A program made the translations under genes and the position numbers. Below are positions 58,758-64,000 of a stretch of 64,000 nucleotides of DNA, piece by piece. The stretch is taken from positions 2,158,501 through 2,222,500 of the forward strand of contig NZ_CP141799.1 in NCBI RefSeq assembly GCF_035621475.1, given 5' to 3'. This DNA is from Pseudomonas paeninsulae. Lineage in GTDB: Bacteria > Pseudomonadota > Gammaproteobacteria > Pseudomonadales > Pseudomonadaceae. How positions within the stretch are numbered: the first letter of the stretch is position 1; each line of letters starts with the position of its first letter. The notes beneath the pieces are model-generated. The model did not search any database and was not told where the DNA came from. It worked only from the letters and a program-made list of their open reading frames with translations.

Positions 58758-60028
58758 TTTTGCTTGCTCTCGAGAATCAGAATGGCGCGGAAATCGTTGA
58801 CGTTGGTGCGGGTCGGCCCGGTGACGATCAGCGCGTCGAGGGCGGCGAAGTAGCCATAGCCGTTGTTGTTGTCCAGCTCGTCGCTGCTGCTCAAGCCCAG
58901 CGCCGCGGCGCGGGCGTAGCTCTCGGGGGTCATGATGGCGCCGGCGTTGTCTTCCGAGCCGTCGATGCCGTCGGTGTCGCCAGCCAGGGCGTAGACTCCG
59001 GGCAGGCCCTTGAGGCTGTCGGTCAGGCTCAGGAGGAACTCGGCGTTGCGTCCACCGCGGCCGTTGCCACGCACCGTCACGGTGGTCTCGCCGCCGGAGA
59101 GGATCACGCAGGGCGCCTGGATCGGCTGGCCGTGCAGCAACACCTGCTTGGCGATGCCGGCATGCACCTTGGCCACCTCGCGCGATTCGCCTTCCAGGTC
59201 GCCGAGGATCAACGTGGCAAAACCGGCGGCCTCGGCCCTGGCGGCAGCGGCGTCGAGCGATTGCTGCGGCGTGGCGATCAGCTGGAAGTGGCTGCGCGCG
59301 AGGCACGGGTCGCCCGGTTTGACCGTCTCCGATGCCGGACTCTGCAGCCAGGCGCGCACGCTGGCCGGGATCTCGATGGCGTAGCGGGCGAGGATCGCCA
59401 GGGCCTGGGCCGAGGTGGTGGGGTCGGCCACGGTCGGGCCGGAGGCGATCACCGTGGCCTCATCGCCCGGTACGTCGGAAATCGCATAGGTGTACACGCT
59501 GGCCGGCCAGCAGGCCTTGGCCAGGCGCCCGCCCTTGATCGCCGAGAGGTGTTTGCGCACGCAGTTCATCTCGCCGATCGAGGCGCCGGACTTGAGCAGC
59601 GCCTTGTTGATCGCCTGCTTGTCCTTGAGGGTGATGCCAGCGGCAGGCAGGGCGAGCAGGGAAGAACCGCCGCCGGAGAGCAGGAAGATCACCCGATCAC
59701 TTTCCGTCAGGTTGCTGACCAGTTCTAGCACGCGGCGGGCGACCCGTTCGCCGGCGTCGTCCGGCACCGGGTGAGCGGCTTCCACCACCTCGATTCGGCT
59801 GCAGTTGGCGCCGTGCTCGTAGCGGGTCACCACCAGGCCGGAGACTTCACCCTGCCATTCGCGCTCGATCACCTCGGCCATGGCCGCGGCGGCCTTGCCG
59901 GCACCGATGACGATGACCCGGCCACTGCGATCATCGGGCAGGTAATCGGCCAGAACCTGGCGCGGGTGGGCGGCGTCGATGGCGCTGGCGAACAGCTCGC
60001 GCAGCAGGCTTTGCGGATCGATAGGCAT
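58754..60028 (-). CDS. ttuD: Glycerate kinase, MOFRL type (TtuD/GckA)
   Basis: The 424-residue two-domain protein has GAGKAAAAMAEVIE near the start, FLLSGGGSSLLALP, and the C-terminal MOFRL domain (GGETTVTVRGNGRGGRNAEF, AGDTDGIDG). Although often named hydroxypyruvate reductase, this family phosphorylates D-glycerate to 2-phosphoglycerate. That fits its place after glxR and before pykF. Confidence 0.9.
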   Translation of the reverse strand: MPIDPQSLLRELFASAIDAAHPRQVLADYLPDDRSGRVIVIGAGKAAAAMAEVIEREWQGEVSGLVVTRYEHGANCSRIEVVEAAHPVPDDAGERVARRVLELVSNLTESDRVIFLLSGGGSSLLALPAAGITLKDKQAINKALLKSGASIGEMNCVRKHLSAIKGGRLAKACWPASVYTYAISDVPGDEATVIASGPTVADPTTSAQALAILARYAIEIPASVRAWLQSPASETVKPGDPCLARSHFQLIATPQQSLDAAAARAEAAGFATLILGDLEGESREVAKVHAGIAKQVLLHGQPIQAPCVILSGGETTVTVRGNGRGGRNAEFLLSLTDSLKGLPGVYALAGDTDGIDGSEDNAGAIMTPESYARAAALGLSSSDELDNNNGYGYFAALDALIVTGPTRTNVNDFRAILILESKQK

Positions 60029-60061
60029 GACGGATTCTCTTGTGATCGCTGGATCAACGGT

Positions 60062-60108
60062 GATTCTAGTGCGCAGCGTCCGCCCGGCAGGCGCTGCGCA
60101 CTAGAATC
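60062..60108. repeat. 17-bp perfect inverted repeat between glxR and ttuD
   Basis: GATTCTAGTGCGCAGCG pairs exactly with CGCTGCGCACTAGAATC around 13 nt. The loop part GCCCGGCAGG (60082-60091) can also pair with CCTGCCGGGC at 60139-60148, so two alternative folds exist. Confidence 0.8.
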
Positions 60109-60179
60109 GACCCACCCGGCAGTCAGGCCGTGACACCGCCTGCCGGGCAGATCGAAAGGGTTGCCAGGTAATTCCATTG

Positions 60180-60297
60180 GTAGGTTGGTGTTGAGCGAAG
60201 CGATACCCAACATGGTGCGCGAAGCGCTCCTGCACAACAATTCGTTGGCCGGCTCTACGAACCGATTGTTGGGTATCGCAGGCTCAACCCAACCTAC
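60180..60297. repeat. 118-bp palindromic repeat between glxR and ttuD
   Basis: The ends are GTAGGTTGGTGTTGAGC and GCTCAACCCAACCTAC (near-perfect inverse). An inner 13-bp perfect pair, GCGATACCCAACA (60200-60212) and TGTTGGGTATCGC (60267-60279), follows. It resembles a short non-coding mobile or REP-type element inserted within the operon. Confidence 0.7.
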
Positions 60298-60321
60298 GGG
60301 TAGATCGCCTGACGTAAAACC

Positions 60322-61212
60322 TTACTCCTTGCGGATCGAAAAGTTGGCCATGTGCTCCAGCCCCTTGATCAGCGCCGAGTGATCCCAATTGCTGCCGCCG
60401 ATGGCGGCGCAGGTGCTGAACACCTGCTGGGCATTGGCGGTGTTGGGCAGGTTGAGGCCCAGCTCGCGGGCACCGGCCAGGGCCAGGTTGAGATCCTTCT
60501 GGTGCAGGCTGATGCGGAAGCCCGGGTCGAAGGTGCCCTTGATCATACGCTCGCCGTGCACTTCGAGAATCTTCGAGCCGGCGAAGCCGCCCATCAGCGC
60601 TTCACGCACCTTGGCCGGGTCGGCGCCGTTCTTGGCGGCGAACAGCAGGGCCTCGGCAACGGCCTGGATGTTCAAGGCGACGATGATCTGGTTGGCCACC
60701 TTGGCGGTCTGGCCGTCGCCATTGCCGCCTACGCGGGTGATGTTCTTACCCATCGCCTGGAACAGTGGCAGGGCGCGTTCGAAGGCTTTTTCACAACCGC
60801 CGATCATGATGCTCAGCGTGGCCGCTTTAGCGCCGACTTCACCGCCGGAAACCGGTGCGTCGAGGTAGGCAGCGCCAGTGGCTTTGATCTTGTCAGCGAA
60901 GATTTTGGTCGCGCTCGGCGAGATCGAGCTCATGTCGATCACGACCTTGTTCGGGCCGACGCCTTCGGCGATGCCTGCACTGCGGAACAGCACGTCTTCA
61001 ACGTGTGGGGTGTCCGGCACCATGACGATGATGAACTCGGCTTCCTGAGCGACTTCTTTCGGGTTGGCCAGCGCGATTGCGCCTGCCGCTATCAAGTCAG
61101 CAGGTGCTGGGTCGTGGTGAGTCGAGAGGAACAGTTGGTGCCCTGCTTTCTGCAGGTTTTCAGCCATGGGCTTGCCCATGATGCCGGTGCCGATAAATCC
61201 GATTTTAGCCAT
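60322..61212 (-). CDS. glxR: 2-hydroxy-3-oxopropionate (tartronate semialdehyde) reductase
   Basis: The 296-residue beta-hydroxyacid dehydrogenase reduces tartronate semialdehyde to D-glycerate with NAD(P)H. The nucleotide motif is GFIGTGIMGKPMAENL, substrate loop DAPVSGGEVGA, and catalytic Lys in GQTAKVANQ. GAGGAG precedes the ATG. It lies 13 bp downstream of hyi. Confidence 0.95.
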   Translation of the reverse strand: MAKIGFIGTGIMGKPMAENLQKAGHQLFLSTHHDPAPADLIAAGAIALANPKEVAQEAEFIIVMVPDTPHVEDVLFRSAGIAEGVGPNKVVIDMSSISPSATKIFADKIKATGAAYLDAPVSGGEVGAKAATLSIMIGGCEKAFERALPLFQAMGKNITRVGGNGDGQTAKVANQIIVALNIQAVAEALLFAAKNGADPAKVREALMGGFAGSKILEVHGERMIKGTFDPGFRISLHQKDLNLALAGARELGLNLPNTANAQQVFSTCAAIGGSNWDHSALIKGLEHMANFSIRKE

Positions 61213-61225
61213 GAGTAATCTCTCC

Positions 61226-62008
61226 TCAGATTGCGTTGTGCGCTTTCATCCAGCCAAGGCCGGCAGCGGTGGTGGTGGCTGGCTTGTATTCACAGCCGAT
61301 CCAGCCCTGGTAGCCGATGCGGTCCAGGTGCTCGAAGAGGAAGCGGTAGTTGATCTCGCCAGTGCCCGGCTCGTTGCGGCCCGGGTTGTCGGCCAACTGC
61401 ACATGGTTGATCACAGCCAGGTTGGCCTCGACGGTACGCGCCAGGTCACCTTCCATGATTTGCATGTGGTAGATGTCGTATTGCAGGTAGAGGTTGCTGC
61501 TGGCGACCTTCTCGCGAATGGCCAGCGCCTGCTTGGTGGTGTTCAGGTAGAAACCCGGAATGTCGCGGGTGTTGATCATCTCCATAACCAGCTTGATGCC
61601 GGCAGCCTGGAGTTTTTCCGCTGCAAACTTGAGGTTGTCGACGAAGCACTGCTCGACGGTGGCGCAATCCAGACCCTGCGGGCGGATGCCGGCCAGGCAG
61701 TTGATCTGGCTGTTGCCCAGCACCTGGGCGTAGGCGATGGCCTGGTCGACGCCGGTACGGAATTCCTCGACCCGATCCGGGTGGCAGGCGATACCACGCT
61801 CGCCCTTGGCCCAGTCGCCGGCCGGCAGGTTGAACAGCACCTGGGTCAGGCCATTGGCATCCAGACGGGCCTTGATCGCCTCGGCCGGGAAATCGTAGGG
61901 AAACAGGTACTCGACACCGCTGAAGCCGGCAGCTGCGGCAGCGTCGAAACGGTCCAGAAAGTCCACTTCGGTGAACAGCATGGACAGGTTGGCAGCAAAA
62001 CGGGGCAT
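61226..62008 (-). CDS. hyi: Hydroxypyruvate isomerase
   Basis: The 260-residue TIM-barrel protein of the xylose isomerase-like family interconverts hydroxypyruvate and tartronate semialdehyde. Family features are the N-terminal PRFAANLSMLFTEVDFLDRF and metal-site sequences EMINTRDIPG, QYDIYHMQIMEG and EYKP. AAGGAG 6 nt before ATG 62008 decides the start within a longer open frame. Confidence 0.95.
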   Translation of the reverse strand: MPRFAANLSMLFTEVDFLDRFDAAAAAGFSGVEYLFPYDFPAEAIKARLDANGLTQVLFNLPAGDWAKGERGIACHPDRVEEFRTGVDQAIAYAQVLGNSQINCLAGIRPQGLDCATVEQCFVDNLKFAAEKLQAAGIKLVMEMINTRDIPGFYLNTTKQALAIREKVASSNLYLQYDIYHMQIMEGDLARTVEANLAVINHVQLADNPGRNEPGTGEINYRFLFEHLDRIGYQGWIGCEYKPATTTAAGLGWMKAHNAI

Positions 62009-62028
62009 GGTTGGCTCCTTCATTCGGT

Positions 62029-62114
62029 GCGTAGGGTGGATGGCCACCCCGTGGAAAACGCATAGCGTTTTCCATCTTGAAACGGTGGATGTGCTTCGTG
62101 ACATCCACCGTACG
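62029..62114. repeat. 86-bp intergenic palindromic repeat between gcl and hyi
   Basis: The ends CGTAGGGTGGA (62030-62040) and TCCACCGTACG (62104-62114) are inverse with one mismatch. Inside are two clear hairpins, GGAAAACGC-ATA-GCGTTTTCC and GGTGGATGT / ACATCCACC. The first 29 nt are identical to the repeat at 43344. Confidence 0.8.
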
Positions 62115-62120
62115 GTTGCA

Positions 62121-63896
62121 TCAATCCAACAACGAAATCGCGCTCGGCGCGTCGGCACCGCGTTCGGCCAGCTCTTCGAACTCGTTGATGGCGTTGATTT
62201 CGACACCCATGGAGATGTTGGTCACCCGCTCCAGGATCACTTCAACGACCACCGGTACGCGGAACTCTTCCATCAGCGCCTTGGCCTTGGCCAGTGCACC
62301 CTGGATGTCGTTCGGTTCGAATACGCGGATAGCCTTACAACCCAAGCCTTCAGCCACGGCAACGTGGTCGACGCCATAGCCGTTGATTTCCGGCGCGTTG
62401 ATGTTCTCGAAGGCCAGCTGCACGCAGTAGTCCATCTCGAAGCCGCGCTGCGCCTGACGGATCAGACCCAGGTAGGAGTTGTTCACTACCACGTGGATGT
62501 ACGGCAGGTTGAACTGCGCGCCCACAGCCAGTTCTTCGATCATGAACTGGAAGTCGTAGTCGCCGGACAGCGCCACTACGTTGCGGGTCGGGTCGGCCTT
62601 GACCACACCCAGTGCTGCCGGGATGGTCCAGCCCAACGGACCAGCTTGACCACAGTTGATCCAGTGACGCGGCTTGTAGACGTGGAGGAACTGCGCGCCA
62701 GCGATCTGCGACAGGCCGATGGTGGTGACGTAGCAGGTGTCCTTGCCGAAGAACTCGTTCATCTCTTCGTAAACACGCTGCGGCTTGACCGGCACGTTTT
62801 CGAAGTGGGTCTTGCGCTGCAGGGTGCGCTTGCGCTCCTGGCAGGATTCCACCCAGGCGCTGCGGTTTTTCAGCTTGCCAGCGGCTTGCCACTCGCGGGC
62901 CACCTCAAGGAAAACATCCAGCGCGGCGCCAGCGTCGGAAACGATGCCCAGGTCCGGGTTGAATACCCGGCCGATCTGGGTCGGTTCGATGTCGACGTGG
63001 ATGAACTTACGGCCTTCGGTGTACACCTCAACGCTACCGGTGTGGCGGTTGGCCCAGCGGTTACCGATACCGAATACCAGGTCGGAAGCCAGCAGGGTGG
63101 CGTTGCCGTAACGGTGCGAGGTCTGCAGGCCGACCATGCCGACCATCAGCTTGTGGTCGTCCGGAATCGCGCCCCAGCCCATCAGGGTCGGGATAACCGG
63201 CACGCCAGTCAGTTCGGCGAACTCGACCAGCTTGTCGGCCGCGTCGGCGTTGAAGATACCGCCACCGGCGACCAGCAATGGACGCTCGGCGTCATTCAGC
63301 ATGGCCAGGGCCTTCTCGGCCTGCACCCGGTTGGCCGCAGGCTTGGCCAGTGGCAGTGGTTCGTAGGCGTCGATGTCGAATTCGATTTCAGCCATCTGCA
63401 CGTCGAACGGCAGGTCGATCAGCACGGGGCCTGGACGGCCGCTGCGCATTTCGAAGAAGGCTTTCTGGAAGGCGCGCGGCACCTGACCCGGCTCCATTAC
63501 GGTGGTCGCCCACTTGGTCACCGGCTTGACGATGCTGGTGATGTCGACCGCCTGGAAGTCTTCCTTGTGCATGCGTGCACGCGGCGCCTGGCCGGTGATG
63601 CACAGGATCGGGATGGAGTCGGCACTGGCCGAGTACAGGCCGGTGACCATGTCGGTGCCGGCCGGGCCCGAGGTGCCGATGCACACGCCGATGTTGCCTG
63701 CATTGGTGCGGGTGTAACCCTCGGCCATGTGCGAGGCGCCTTCGACGTGGCGCGCCAGGACGTGGTCGATGCCGCCGATTTTTTGCAGGGCCGCGTACAG
63801 CGGGTTGATCGCCGCGCCGGGAATCCCGAACGCCGTGTCAACGCCCTCGCGGCGCATCACCAGTACTGCAGCTTCGATTGCTCTCATACGCGCCAT
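62121..63896 (-). CDS. gcl: Glyoxylate carboligase
   Basis: The 591-residue ThDP enzyme condenses two glyoxylates to tartronate semialdehyde with loss of CO2. The ThDP/Mg motif is SGDYDFQF through NNSYLGL. As typical for Gcl, the catalytic Glu that activates ThDP in related enzymes is replaced by valine (Val51 in [13 protein letters not shown]). GGAGG precedes the ATG. It heads the gcl-hyi-glxR-ttuD-pykF operon; the promoter lies in the last 104 bp of the window. Confidence 0.96.
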   Translation of the reverse strand: MARMRAIEAAVLVMRREGVDTAFGIPGAAINPLYAALQKIGGIDHVLARHVEGASHMAEGYTRTNAGNIGVCIGTSGPAGTDMVTGLYSASADSIPILCITGQAPRARMHKEDFQAVDITSIVKPVTKWATTVMEPGQVPRAFQKAFFEMRSGRPGPVLIDLPFDVQMAEIEFDIDAYEPLPLAKPAANRVQAEKALAMLNDAERPLLVAGGGIFNADAADKLVEFAELTGVPVIPTLMGWGAIPDDHKLMVGMVGLQTSHRYGNATLLASDLVFGIGNRWANRHTGSVEVYTEGRKFIHVDIEPTQIGRVFNPDLGIVSDAGAALDVFLEVAREWQAAGKLKNRSAWVESCQERKRTLQRKTHFENVPVKPQRVYEEMNEFFGKDTCYVTTIGLSQIAGAQFLHVYKPRHWINCGQAGPLGWTIPAALGVVKADPTRNVVALSGDYDFQFMIEELAVGAQFNLPYIHVVVNNSYLGLIRQAQRGFEMDYCVQLAFENINAPEINGYGVDHVAVAEGLGCKAIRVFEPNDIQGALAKAKALMEEFRVPVVVEVILERVTNISMGVEINAINEFEELAERGADAPSAISLLD

Positions 63897-64000
63897 GAAA
63901 AATTCCTCCAGGCTTTAGTCGATATTATTTCTACATGCCTAGAGCATGAAGGTAGGGTGTAATGGAGTAAATTGCAGGAATCTGCATTTCTGTCGGTATC

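Noticed and set aside
61971..63962. 663-codon + strand ORF
   Set aside because: It is antisense to gcl and runs through an intergenic repeat; no domain and no start signal.

Overview
The window is a GC-rich chromosomal segment of a gammaproteobacterium that is almost certainly a Pseudomonas. The evidence is gene content and order familiar from that genus: moaA2 beside a TetR gene, etfD/etfBA beside a PlaF-type lipase, dnaX-ybaB-recR followed by an acyl-CoA dehydrogenase, phhABC with divergent phhR, aotJQMOP-argR, and gcl-hyi-glxR-ttuD-pykF next to a potassium channel and a urea transporter. A glucosylglycerol-phosphate synthase/phosphatase fusion points to a salt-tolerant lineage (glucosylglycerol is a known osmolyte of the P. 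mendocina group). I see no rRNA, tRNA, CRISPR array, prophage or intact insertion sequence. Most of the window is ordinary chromosome, with one accessory-looking stretch at about 23.7-33 kb.

Layout. 0-4.9 kb: partial class V aminotransferase, TetR regulator, MoaA2, a second radical SAM protein, a DUF4823 lipoprotein and a DUF1285 protein. 5-11.8 kb: divergent etfD and etfBA around a PsrA-type operator, PlaF-like phospholipase, orphan solute-binding protein, and a DUF4398/OmpA lipoprotein pair. 12-17.2 kb: MocR regulator, a three-gene VWA lipoprotein / ECF sigma / putative anti-sigma operon, and a small lipoprotein. 17.4-23.7 kb: two small DUF3509-like genes, dnaX-ybaB-recR, acyl-CoA dehydrogenase and a cold-shock protein. 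23.7-31.5 kb: a decayed stretch with flavin-monooxygenase and permease relics and an intact small thioredoxin, then cbpA-cbpM, an unassigned ATP-grasp-like protein, and an intact arsenate detoxification operon (arsR, small ORF, GAPDH, arsJ) facing a ModE-like regulator. 31.7-36.3 kb: secreted glycine-rich protein, aromatic-rich lipoprotein, second EF-G, and YciI and VOC proteins. 36.4-41.6 kb: YcaD-like MFS with GgpPS, and a DUF2254 membrane protein. 41.7-46.7 kb: phhABC with phhR, and a small membrane protein. 47-55 kb: acsA, then the arginine/ornithine uptake operon with argR. 55-64 kb: K+ channel, urea transporter, and the glyoxylate-to-glycerate-to-pyruvate operon.

How the genes fit together. 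Several complete modules have readable control sites: a PsrA box between etfD and etfBA, a TyrR-type box between phhA and phhR, TGTCGC repeats of ArgR type before aotJ, and a paired palindrome before acsA. The operon at the right end condenses two glyoxylate to tartronate semialdehyde (Gcl), interconverts it with hydroxypyruvate (Hyi), reduces it to glycerate (GlxR), phosphorylates that (TtuD) and feeds pyruvate kinase. No clearly new multi-gene defence or mobile system was recognised. The most unusual items are the Cys/His small ORF inside the ars operon, the decayed ars-like relic nearby, an ATP-grasp-like gene that abuts arsJ tail to tail, the VWA/ECF operon, and related palindromic repeats inserted inside two operons, one of which supplies the stop codon of phhA.
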